Assembly: GCA_020059785.1 (NCBI GenBank)
Contig: JAGVBL010000162.1
Location: forward strand, 1 to 9,603
Direction of reading: 5' to 3'
From: Ignavibacteriales bacterium
GTDB taxonomy: Bacteria > Bacteroidota > Ignavibacteria > Ignavibacteriales > Melioribacteraceae
Length of the DNA: 9,603 bases
Shown: positions 1 to 6,142 of the stretch, in pieces
Position numbering within the stretch: position 1 is the stretch's first letter
Layout of the letters: each line of letters starts with the position of its first letter
Translations under genes and position numbers: made by a program
Notes under the pieces: model-generated
Told to the model about the DNA's origin: nothing
Databases searched by the model: none
The model's input: only the letters and a program-made list of their open reading frames with translations

Positions 1-5
1 AAATT

Positions 6-45
6 CAGCGAGCTCAGCGTTTCCTTTGCGATCTCTGCGTGCTAG
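6..45. repeat. Phased GCG intergenic repeat, cut by the window edge
   Basis: GCG triplets recur at 8-10, 17-19, 28-30 and 37-39, spaced 9, 11 and 9 bases, in a T/C-rich background (for example CTCAGCG, CTTTGCG, CTCTGCG). The style matches the other phased repeats in this window at 3065-3237 and 8626-8695, although here the repeated triplet is GCG rather than CAC/GTG. It sits just upstream of the first gene and its left part lies outside the window, so any inverted partner cannot be seen. No open reading frame explains it. Function unknown. Confidence 0.5.
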
Positions 46-75
46 TCTTTATACTTTTTTTAGAAAGGTTTTTGA

Positions 76-528
76 ATGGAATTTTTAGCCGAACTTCATC
101 CCAAAGTAATTCATTTCCCGATAGCATTTTTTATCCTCTATTTTTTGTTTGAAACTGCCGGAGTTGTGTTTAAGAAAGACTTTTTGTTAAAGTCGTCCTT
201 AATCATTCTATTACTTGCTATAATTTTTTCTTTGCTTGGCGTTCTTACCGGTAACCAGGCGCACGAGTTAGTAAAGCAAAGGCAGACAGATACAGTGCTT
301 TACAATGATCTAATAAATCAGCATGAATTATTTGCAACACTAACTTTATGGTATTCCCTTGCCGTTTTAGTGCTGAGAATATACTTATCGATAAAGAAAA
401 AATTTACAGGAAGAATTAAATACTTATTTATTGTTTTGGGATTAATTGGTTCGTTTTTAATTTTCCTAACCGGTTTATACGGCGGCGATCTTGTTTTTAA
501 ATATGGAATTGGGACAAAGATATTTTAA
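76..528 (+). CDS. DUF2231-type four-helix membrane protein
   Basis: This 150-residue inner-membrane protein is recognised by its N-terminal LHPKVIHFPIAFF signature and its C-terminal GGDLVFKYGIGTK segment, both typical of the DUF2231 family of predicted membrane proteins. Four hydrophobic helices are visible at about residues 11-32, 38-58, 84-106 and 115-135. His8, His13, His63 and His83 sit at the membrane ends of helices. This could suit heme or metal binding, but that is inference; the family has no settled biochemical role that I know. The start at 76 is supported by AGAAAGG at 62-68, seven bases upstream. The gene is followed after 12 bases by the outer-membrane protein gene, so the two are probably co-transcribed. 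Length is normal for a stand-alone family member. The family call is fairly sure; the function is open. Confidence 0.78.
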   Translation: MEFLAELHPKVIHFPIAFFILYFLFETAGVVFKKDFLLKSSLIILLLAIIFSLLGVLTGNQAHELVKQRQTDTVLYNDLINQHELFATLTLWYSLAVLVLRIYLSIKKKFTGRIKYLFIVLGLIGSFLIFLTGLYGGDLVFKYGIGTKIF

Positions 529-540
529 CTTTGTGATGTC

Positions 541-1125
541 ATGAAAAAATTATTTATTGTTTTATTATTACCTTCACTTTTGTATGCACAGGAATTTAAG
601 TTCGGTGCCGCAAAAGGATTATTTATGGGAATAGGAGTTGGACCCCGTTTTCCAATTGGCAGTTTCTCCGATAACAGTAATATCGGAGTTGGATTTGATG
701 TTACATTCTCTTATGCCGATAACGAACTTCTACCATTCTTTCTTTACACTAATATCGGCTATCAGCATTACCCGGGTCGTCAGGATTTTTATAAGCGAAC
801 GGATTACTCATCTTTCTCAAGTAATGTTTTAGTAATTGCGCCCGGTGTAAGGTATTATTTCCCTCCATTAATTGAGAGTGTTATGCTGCTTATGCCTGTT
901 GTTGATGCTGGACTCTCATTCTCATATTTCGAAAAGTCGCATCAATTTAAGTTAGACCGCGGCAAACAAAATTATGTTGAGGAGACGGGTAAATTCGGAT
1001 TTCATATAGGTGCCGGTTTTTCAATGTTCATTCTGGATGTTATTACATATTACAACTTTCTAAATAACAATGAATACATTTCATTTAATTTGCGTGCTAC
1101 TATTCCCATCTTTGTAACTTTCTAA
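541..1125 (+). CDS. Small outer-membrane beta-barrel protein
   Basis: This 194-residue protein has a short signal peptide: a lysine pair, a run of I/V/L, then LLYA before QEF, so cleavage is expected after Ala16. The mature part alternates aromatic/glycine-rich strands (GLFMGIGVGPRFPIG, NIGVGFDVTFSY, LYTNIGYQHYP, NVLVIAPGVRYYFPP, GFHIGAGFSMF). It ends in IPIFVTF, and a C-terminal phenylalanine is the usual recognition signal for the BAM assembly machinery. Together these indicate a small outer-membrane barrel of about 8 strands. No ligand or partner can be assigned. There is no clear Shine-Dalgarno in the 12-base gap after the preceding gene, so its translation may be coupled to that gene. 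Its stop codon overlaps the ribosome binding site of the hydratase gene downstream. The barrel call is good; specific function is unknown. Confidence 0.72.
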   Translation: MKKLFIVLLLPSLLYAQEFKFGAAKGLFMGIGVGPRFPIGSFSDNSNIGVGFDVTFSYADNELLPFFLYTNIGYQHYPGRQDFYKRTDYSSFSSNVLVIAPGVRYYFPPLIESVMLLMPVVDAGLSFSYFEKSHQFKLDRGKQNYVEETGKFGFHIGAGFSMFILDVITYYNFLNNNEYISFNLRATIPIFVTF

Positions 1126-1134
1126 GAGGTAATT

Positions 1135-1917
1135 ATGGATTATAGAAATATATTATTCGAAGTAAAAAATAAAATTGCATTCGTAACAATTAACCGTCCA
1201 GATAAATTAAATGCGCTTAATAACGAAACCCTTAGCGAACTAAATTCCTGTTTCGATTCTATAAGCACTAACGACGAAATAAACGTAGTAATTATAACCG
1301 GAGCGGGAGAAAAAGCATTTGTTGCCGGGGCTGATATTTCTGAGCTTAATAAGCTGAATGAAACTACAGGAATGACATTCTCCGGGTTCGGTCAGGGTGT
1401 TTTTAATAAAATAGAAAATTTGAATAAACCTGTTATTGCTGCAATAAACGGATTTGCTTTAGGAGGAGGATGCGAACTTGCGATGGCTTGTCATATCAGA
1501 ATTGCTTCCGAAAAAGCTAAATTCGGGCAGCCCGAAGTTAACCTTGGAATAATTCCGGGTTACGGCGGTACTCAAAGATTATCGAGATTGATTAATACTG
1601 GACGTGCTGCTGAATTAATTTTAACCGGTGATATAATAGACGCTAACGAAGCAATGCGAATCGGTCTAGTTAATAAAATTTATAAGCCGGAAGAATTAAT
1701 TTCCAAAGCTGTTGAACTGGCTGAAAAGATTTCAACTAAAGGTCAAATTGCAGTTGAACTATCTCTTAAAGCAATTGTTAATACAAATAACCTTTCTGAG
1801 ACAGACGGATTAAAACTTGAAGCAGAACTTTTTGGTAAATGCTGTTCAACAGAAGATTTTAAGGAAGGAACATCGGCATTTTTAGAAAAACGAAAACCCG
1901 AATTCAAAAAGAAATAA
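1135..1917 (+). CDS. Enoyl-CoA hydratase (crotonase family)
   Basis: This 260-residue enzyme is a full-length, apparently intact crotonase-fold protein that should hydrate 2-enoyl-CoA to 3-hydroxyacyl-CoA in beta-oxidation or short-chain (crotonyl/3-hydroxybutyryl-CoA) metabolism in the cytoplasm. Visible motifs are INRPDKLNALN (19-29), the CoA/oxyanion segment AGADISEL (64-71), GFALGGGCELAMAC (106-119) and FGQPEVNLGIIPGYGGTQRL (130-149). By comparison with rat crotonase the two catalytic glutamates are Glu114 and Glu134, and the oxyanion-hole amides come from Ala66 and Gly111; all are present. The start at 1135 has AGAGGT at 1125-1130, four bases upstream and overlapping the previous stop codon, so it is translationally linked to the barrel gene. 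Exact chain-length preference cannot be read from sequence. No other beta-oxidation gene is adjacent. Confidence 0.93.
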   Translation: MDYRNILFEVKNKIAFVTINRPDKLNALNNETLSELNSCFDSISTNDEINVVIITGAGEKAFVAGADISELNKLNETTGMTFSGFGQGVFNKIENLNKPVIAAINGFALGGGCELAMACHIRIASEKAKFGQPEVNLGIIPGYGGTQRLSRLINTGRAAELILTGDIIDANEAMRIGLVNKIYKPEELISKAVELAEKISTKGQIAVELSLKAIVNTNNLSETDGLKLEAELFGKCCSTEDFKEGTSAFLEKRKPEFKKK

Positions 1918-2023
1918 ATGATTAACACAATATAATTTTCATCTCTGTTCTACTTAGTGCCCTGGTTAATTAATTATAAATGTAATGTAAATTAATCCGG
2001 CGTAAAGTATCGCAAGGAAATCT

Positions 2024-3058
2024 ATGTCATTCAAAAAAACATTTACAAAATACCTGTTTGGGCTTACAATTTTTTTATTGGTTGTTAATATAATTATCGA
2101 ATTTGTAGTCAGACCATCTAAGCATGGTAATAACGGCGAATCTAAAATAAGGGAATTAACCACACGCCAGATCGATTCCATTTTTGTTGACGTGCTCGAT
2201 CAATACGGAATTGAATCGAAATGGATAAGCACAAAACAGGTTAAGATTAAAGATGAGGATTCATTAAAAAAACAGTTTACAGTTAATCTTCCGGCAGATC
2301 TTCCAATTCCTCTTATTATAAGAGATATAAATAAAGTGATCGAAAACGACATAACGGGATTTGTATCCGAAGAGAAAAAAATTTTTGGGACAACAGAAAT
2401 AAGAATCTATACCAATGAATTGCTGAAGTTAAAAGCTACATTAGTCTCCGATCCGCAAACTATAAGGGAAAGGAACAACATTACATTTGTTATTACCGAT
2501 GCTGCTAATTTGAAGCAGTCGGATTTTTCTAAATTTCTATCTTTACCTTACTCGCTTTGCCTAACAGTTATTCCATCGGAATCCGCCTCGTTTCAGGTTG
2601 ATTCAATTAAAAAATATTCTAAAGAATATATTGTCTTGTTGAACAATGAGATGACCGGAAAAAAATATAAACTGGAAAGCAGAGATCAGAAAACTTTGAT
2701 AAGAAATTCCATAAGCAACATATTAAAAGATTTTAAAGAAGCTAAACTACTGACGGTTGATGAAACGAGCCGGTTGTTTAATTCTGTTATTTATAATTTT
2801 GTCCGCGACGAATTCAAAAAAAGAAATAAAGAACTGGTCCCGTTATCGCAATTCATTTTTCTTTCTGCAAATAATGAGAGCGAATTAATTTCTAAATTCA
2901 AATTCCATTGCATGGATGGTTCAAGCGGCAACCAGAAAACTTTTTTGATCAGTTACGAAAATTTTTTAAAGATAAGACCTGAATTGGAATTGTTTAAAAA
3001 GAAAGGTCACCGCATCCTACCTATATCTCAAGCAGAAATTATACCTGTCAAAAACTAA
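2024..3058 (+). CDS. Membrane-anchored, degenerate YibQ-like divergent polysaccharide deacetylase protein
   Basis: This 344-residue protein has one N-terminal membrane helix (about residues 9-29) and then an extracytoplasmic part. Residues 45-137 form a lysine-rich alpha/beta segment that I do not recognise. Residues 152-340 resemble divergent polysaccharide deacetylases (Polysacc_deac_2, YibQ). ITFVITDAANL stands where the family has a I-I-D-D-L/I-G strand, LSLPYSLCLTVIPS matches the SLPYPLTFAVLP-like strand, IVLLNNEM stands where LLHLPME is usual, and GHRILPISQAEII resembles the usual C-terminal strand. The first Asp of the DD pair is replaced by Thr158 and the His-Leu-Pro segment is Asn-Asn, so metal-dependent catalysis is doubtful. 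AAGGAA at 2014-2019 supports the start. A 106-nt gap separates it from the hydratase gene, so it may have its own promoter. The fold call is moderately sure; the loss of activity is inference. Confidence 0.55.
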   Translation: MSFKKTFTKYLFGLTIFLLVVNIIIEFVVRPSKHGNNGESKIRELTTRQIDSIFVDVLDQYGIESKWISTKQVKIKDEDSLKKQFTVNLPADLPIPLIIRDINKVIENDITGFVSEEKKIFGTTEIRIYTNELLKLKATLVSDPQTIRERNNITFVITDAANLKQSDFSKFLSLPYSLCLTVIPSESASFQVDSIKKYSKEYIVLLNNEMTGKKYKLESRDQKTLIRNSISNILKDFKEAKLLTVDETSRLFNSVIYNFVRDEFKKRNKELVPLSQFIFLSANNESELISKFKFHCMDGSSGNQKTFLISYENFLKIRPELELFKKKGHRILPISQAEIIPVKN

Positions 3059-3064
3059 AAACCA

Positions 3065-3099
3065 TTCGTGATATTTTGTGTCTTTGTGCTTTGGTGGCA
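3065..3099 (-). repeat. 35-nt CAC-phased repeat, copy A
   Basis: Read on the minus strand, this 35-nt unit begins TGCCAC and has CAC triplets at unit positions 4-6, 12-14, 20-22 and 30-32. It matches copy C (3203-3237) in direct orientation at 30 of 35 positions and copy B (3162-3196) in inverted orientation at 27 of 35, without gaps. It starts seven bases after the stop codon of the deacetylase-like gene. Confidence 0.8.
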
Positions 3100-3161
3100 G
3101 TAATTAATAAACACAGAGCAGAGAGATTTTTTTTACACAGAAGAACCAAATCAAGAATGAT

Positions 3162-3196
3162 TGCCACTAAATCACGAAAGCACTAAATACCACTAA
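3162..3196 (+). repeat. 35-nt CAC-phased repeat, copy B (inverted)
   Basis: This unit starts TGCCACTAAATCACGAAAGC on the plus strand and carries the four CAC triplets in the same phase as copies A and C. It is inverted relative to both, matching A at 27 of 35 positions and C at 26 of 35. With C it forms a nearly loopless imperfect palindrome (3162-3237); with A it could form an alternative, longer-range stem. Between A and B lie ACACAGAG-like words (3110-3117 and 3135-3141) and a run of eight T (3127-3134). Confidence 0.8.
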
Positions 3197-3202
3197 AAAA
3201 CT

Positions 3203-3237
3203 TTTGTGAAATTTTGTGTATTAGTGTTTTGGTGGCA
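3203..3237 (-). repeat. 35-nt CAC-phased repeat, copy C
   Basis: This is a direct copy of unit A with five substitutions in 35 positions and no gaps. All four minus-strand CAC triplets are kept, and every substitution among the three copies falls between the triplets. It forms the right arm of the palindrome with copy B, separated by six bases. Confidence 0.8.
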
Positions 3238-3249
3238 AAATTAATCAGT

Positions 3250-3277
3250 GAGACAATTAATCTGGAAATATTGTCTC
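3250..3277. terminator. Stem-loop in the convergent gap, possible weak terminator
   Basis: GAGACAAT (3250-3257) and ATTGTCTC (3270-3277) form a perfect 8-bp stem with a 12-nt loop. On the plus strand it is followed by a T-rich but interrupted stretch (TTGCAGTTTGGTTATT). It lies between two converging transcription units, where a terminator is expected, but the stem is AT-rich and there is no clean T tract. Confidence 0.35.
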
Positions 3278-3318
3278 TTGCAGTTTGGTTATTAGTTGAT
3301 TATTGCTTCTGGAATTTA

Positions 3319-3342
3319 TGATTAGTGTTTTTCACTAAATCA
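3319..3342. terminator. Stem-loop at the 3' end of the M16 operon
   Basis: TGATTAGTG (3319-3327) pairs with CACTAAATCA (3333-3342) with one bulged A and a TTTTT loop. The stem overlaps the stop codon (3335-3337, minus strand) of the non-catalytic M16 gene. The position suits the end of that minus-strand transcript, but only a weak T-containing stretch follows on that strand, so terminator activity is uncertain. Confidence 0.3.
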
Positions 3343-4687
3343 GATTACCGTAAATATCCAGCTCAACGGGTTCACCGATACCTAAATTTTTTATTTGATG
3401 TAATATTTCATTCTTATCCCCAACAATAACAATAATTGCTTCATCCGGTTTAACATATTCTAAAGCTGCTTTTTGAATCTCTTCCTTTGTAACATTTTCA
3501 ATTTTACTTACATAACTATTGTAATAGTCTGCTGGAAGATCGTGTGTAATAAGAGGAGAAATATTGTTGGCAATCTGTATGTAAGTTTCGAACCTCGACG
3601 GGAACTGCTTTATTAGATATGATTTTGCAAATTCAATTTCATCGTGTCTGATATTTTGCCGAATTAAATTAAATTCATTCAGAATTTCTTCTATAGCTTC
3701 CGTAGTATTTTTAATATTTACGGCAGTTGATACTTCTAAGTAACCGGCACTTTTTGTGTAATTGAGCGACGAACCCGCACCATAAGTTAATCCCCGTTTT
3801 TCTCTTAAATTGAGATTGATTCTGCTGGAAAATTGTCCGCCAAGGATTGTGTTCATAATTCGTGCTGCATCGTAATCTTCAACTTTTCTGGGTTTAGTAA
3901 GATTACCAATTCGAATCTCGCTTTGTGCCGATTCCTTCTTATCTATAAAATAAATATTCTTTCTAACAACTGAAGATACATTAATAATCGTTTCAGATTT
4001 TTGCGATTGTAAACTTCCAAGATATTTATTGAAAAGCCCGGCTGTTTCACCTTCGGTTATATTACCAACAATAATCGCAGAAAACTTTGACCGGGAAAAA
4101 TTACTTTTATAAAATTCTGTTACATCGTTTTTGCTTATAACCGATGCCGTATTTTCATAACCTATTTCCGGATCTGAATAAGGTGAATTGCTGAAAATTC
4201 TTTTTTCGAATGCCGATGTTGCTATATAAGAAGGTTCGTCTTTAAGCTGAAGAATTTTATCCAGCATCCTTTTCTTTTCTCTTAGAAAGTCATTCTCTTC
4301 AAACCTTGGCTCAAGAATTATTTTGGAAAGTAATTCCAACGACCTTTCGAAATGTTCTTTAAGTGAAAGAATCGAAAACATAAATGAATCGTGATTAACT
4401 TGAATGCTCGAAATTGTACCGAGTTTTTCAATTTCATTATTCAATTGAAGAGAATCGTATTCGCCGGCACCTTCGTCTATTAAAAGTGAAGTTAAAAATG
4501 TTAGTCCTTTTTTTTCTGCCGGGTCATTAATACTGCCGGCAGATGAAATAATAATCAATTTAACAATTGGTAATTTTTCTTTTGGAACAAAATAACAGTC
4601 AATTCCATTGTTAAGGTTAATTACCTTTATTTGAGGAATTTCAAATGAAATATTTTCGTACGGTATTGGTGCAGATGATCTATTCAT
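3335..4687 (-). CDS. M16 peptidase family protein, non-catalytic (Arg/Tyr) subunit
   Basis: This 450-residue protein has the M16B two-lobe layout, with an N-terminal lobe at about 15-200 and a C-terminal lobe at about 240-430. The inverted zinc motif HxxEH is absent: in GLTFLTSLLIDEG (61-73) the positions of His, Glu and His are Phe64, Ser67 and Leu68. The C-terminal substrate-binding pair is kept in LREKRGLTYG (294-303), with Arg295 and Tyr302 seven residues apart, as in active M16 enzymes. It is therefore expected to be the partner subunit of the catalytic gene directly upstream, as in two-subunit M16B proteases such as mitochondrial processing peptidase. There is no signal peptide, so cytoplasmic location is likely. 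Only seven bases separate the two genes and no good Shine-Dalgarno is present, which suggests translational coupling. Substrate unknown. Confidence 0.88.
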   Translation of the reverse strand: MNRSSAPIPYENISFEIPQIKVINLNNGIDCYFVPKEKLPIVKLIIISSAGSINDPAEKKGLTFLTSLLIDEGAGEYDSLQLNNEIEKLGTISSIQVNHDSFMFSILSLKEHFERSLELLSKIILEPRFEENDFLREKKRMLDKILQLKDEPSYIATSAFEKRIFSNSPYSDPEIGYENTASVISKNDVTEFYKSNFSRSKFSAIIVGNITEGETAGLFNKYLGSLQSQKSETIINVSSVVRKNIYFIDKKESAQSEIRIGNLTKPRKVEDYDAARIMNTILGGQFSSRINLNLREKRGLTYGAGSSLNYTKSAGYLEVSTAVNIKNTTEAIEEILNEFNLIRQNIRHDEIEFAKSYLIKQFPSRFETYIQIANNISPLITHDLPADYYNSYVSKIENVTKEEIQKAALEYVKPDEAIIVIVGDKNEILHQIKNLGIGEPVELDIYGNLI

Positions 4688-4694
4688 ATAATTG

Positions 4695-5963
4695 CTAATG
4701 TGACTTAGGTTTTATTATTAATTCCACATAGTGCTCGGTTAAAAATTTTTTTGCTGCTGCAATAACATCTTCTTTTGTTACTTCTTCATAACGTTTTATA
4801 TCAAATAGAAATGAATCCGGCTCGCCAAGAAAAAAGTTGTAATGATTCATATGATCAATAACGGTATCTAATTTCTGTAATGAATAAATGTATGACGACT
4901 TAATACTATTTTTTGACCTTTGCAGTTCATCATCAGTAATTCCATTGGCGATAAGATTATTAATTTCTTTTAGAATCTCTTCTTTAATAACGTCTATATT
5001 AATCCCCGGTTTTGCAGTAGAGATAATTATAAATGAACCGGATAACTTTGCCGAGTACTGGAATGACGATACATCCTGAGCAATCTGATTATCGAACAAT
5101 AGATTTTTTTGAAGCCGTGAATTTTTTGTTCCGGTTAATATATCTGCTAAAATATCGAGAGAAGCATCATACTTGTCGAATGCTTTATTGGAATGCCACG
5201 CTAAATAAATTCTTGGTAGCTGAACATTATCTTCATTAATAATTTTTTTGTTCTCACTTAAATTTTGTGTTGGCGCAGTTACTTGCGGAATCGAATCAGA
5301 CTTAGGGATTTCACCAAAATATTTTTCAATCAGTTTTTTTGCATTCTCAATTTCAAAATTTCCGCCTAAAACTATCGATGCATTATTTGGCGCGTAATAC
5401 GTTCTGAAGAAATTTCGGACGTCATCGAGTTCGAATTTTGCGATATCATCCATCCACCCGATTGTAGGCCATGAATATGGATGACCATTTAAATATAGGT
5501 TAGAGAATAAAATTTCCCACGATAATCCATACGGCTGGTTTTCGTATCGCTGCCTCCGCTCGTTCATTACTACATCTTTCTGGTTATCAAGTTTATCCTG
5601 GGTAAGTGCCGGCAGCAGGTATCCCATTCTATCAGATTCGAGCCAGAGAATTAATTCTAAATAGTTTGCCGGTACCGATTCATAATAGTTTGTTCTATCA
5701 ATTGAAGTTGAACCGTTCAATGTTCCGCCGGCTTCCTGGATATATTTGAAGTGTCCTTCTTTAGGAATATTCTGCGAACCCTGGAACATCATATGCTCGA
5801 ACAGGTGAGCAAAACCGGTTTTACCCGGTTTCTCATTAGCAGATCCGACTTTATACCAGATATTTATAGATACCGTTGGTAAGGATTTATCCTGGTAAAG
5901 TATAACCTCAAGTCCGTTTGGAAGAGAATACCTATGGTAATTTAGTTTTAGAATATTATTCAT
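4695..5963 (-). CDS. M16B zinc metalloprotease, catalytic subunit
   Basis: This 422-residue insulinase-family zinc peptidase carries the inverted motif HLFEH in GFAHLFEHMMFQGS (50-63). His53 and His57 bind zinc and Glu56 is the base. Glu135 in VVMNERRQRYENQPYG (131-146) is the expected third zinc ligand, 78 residues after His57. HPYSWPTIGWMDDI (161-174) and YYAPNNASIVLGGNF (189-203) are typical of the family. In the C-terminal lobe the Arg/Tyr substrate pair is missing: Leu289 and Gln296 take those positions. It therefore complements the downstream protein, which has the pair but no zinc site, and the two should form one heterodimeric active site. No signal peptide is visible. It is the first gene of a minus-strand operon; the ATG at 5963 lacks a strong Shine-Dalgarno. 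Probable role is degradation or processing of small peptides. Confidence 0.92.
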   Translation of the reverse strand: MNNILKLNYHRYSLPNGLEVILYQDKSLPTVSINIWYKVGSANEKPGKTGFAHLFEHMMFQGSQNIPKEGHFKYIQEAGGTLNGSTSIDRTNYYESVPANYLELILWLESDRMGYLLPALTQDKLDNQKDVVMNERRQRYENQPYGLSWEILFSNLYLNGHPYSWPTIGWMDDIAKFELDDVRNFFRTYYAPNNASIVLGGNFEIENAKKLIEKYFGEIPKSDSIPQVTAPTQNLSENKKIINEDNVQLPRIYLAWHSNKAFDKYDASLDILADILTGTKNSRLQKNLLFDNQIAQDVSSFQYSAKLSGSFIIISTAKPGINIDVIKEEILKEINNLIANGITDDELQRSKNSIKSSYIYSLQKLDTVIDHMNHYNFFLGEPDSFLFDIKRYEEVTKEDVIAAAKKFLTEHYVELIIKPKSH

Positions 5964-6142
5964 ATCGGTTATAAAGTATTAATAATGTATCACATAAAAA
6001 TAGTTGAGTTGCTATAATTAATTCTAGTTGTTATGTTCCGATTAGAAATGCTTAAAATTTGCATTGCTAAAAACTGTTGGCAATATAACGCTTTTTAGGG
6101 ATTTCTTTTTACACATTGATTATAAAAATTATTGGAGCTTAT
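5964..6142. other. Divergent intergenic region between the M16 operon and the S41 gene
   Basis: This AT-rich gap must hold the promoters for both directions. TATAAT occurs at 6013-6018 (+), but no -35 box is found at a normal distance. TTGCAT (6059-6064) and TATAAC (6084-6089) are 19 bases apart and would suit a weak promoter for the S41 gene. Neither is strong enough to call. GGAG at 6134-6137 is the ribosome binding site that decides the downstream start at 6143. Confidence 0.35.

Noticed and set aside
638..832. Plus-strand open frame inside the barrel protein gene
   Set aside because: It is an out-of-frame shadow; the barrel frame has a signal peptide and terminal phenylalanine.
1743..2181. 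Two minus-strand open frames over the hydratase end and the deacetylase-like start
   Set aside because: They lie opposite genes with strong or reasonable family matches, and their proteins show no recognisable motif.
3127..3134. Run of eight T as an intrinsic terminator of the deacetylase-like gene
   Set aside because: No stem-loop lies directly upstream of the T run.
3065..3237. CRISPR array
   Set aside because: The units alternate orientation, spacing is irregular, there are no unique equal-length spacers and no cas gene is nearby.
4888..5239. Two overlapping plus-strand open frames opposite the catalytic M16 gene
   Set aside because: Antisense shadows of a well-conserved gene; no motif and no convincing ribosome binding site.
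6013..6018. TATAAT as a -10 box for the S41 gene
   Set aside because: No -35 box at a normal distance, and such words are expected by chance in DNA this AT-rich.
5964..6042. ATCGG and CCGAT as a paired operator in the divergent gap
   Set aside because: The arms are only five bases and about 70 bases apart, well within chance.
6116..6142. TTG start for the S41 protease at 6116
   Set aside because: There is no ribosome binding site before it. The in-frame ATG at 6143 has GGAG five bases upstream and gives a cleaner signal peptide.
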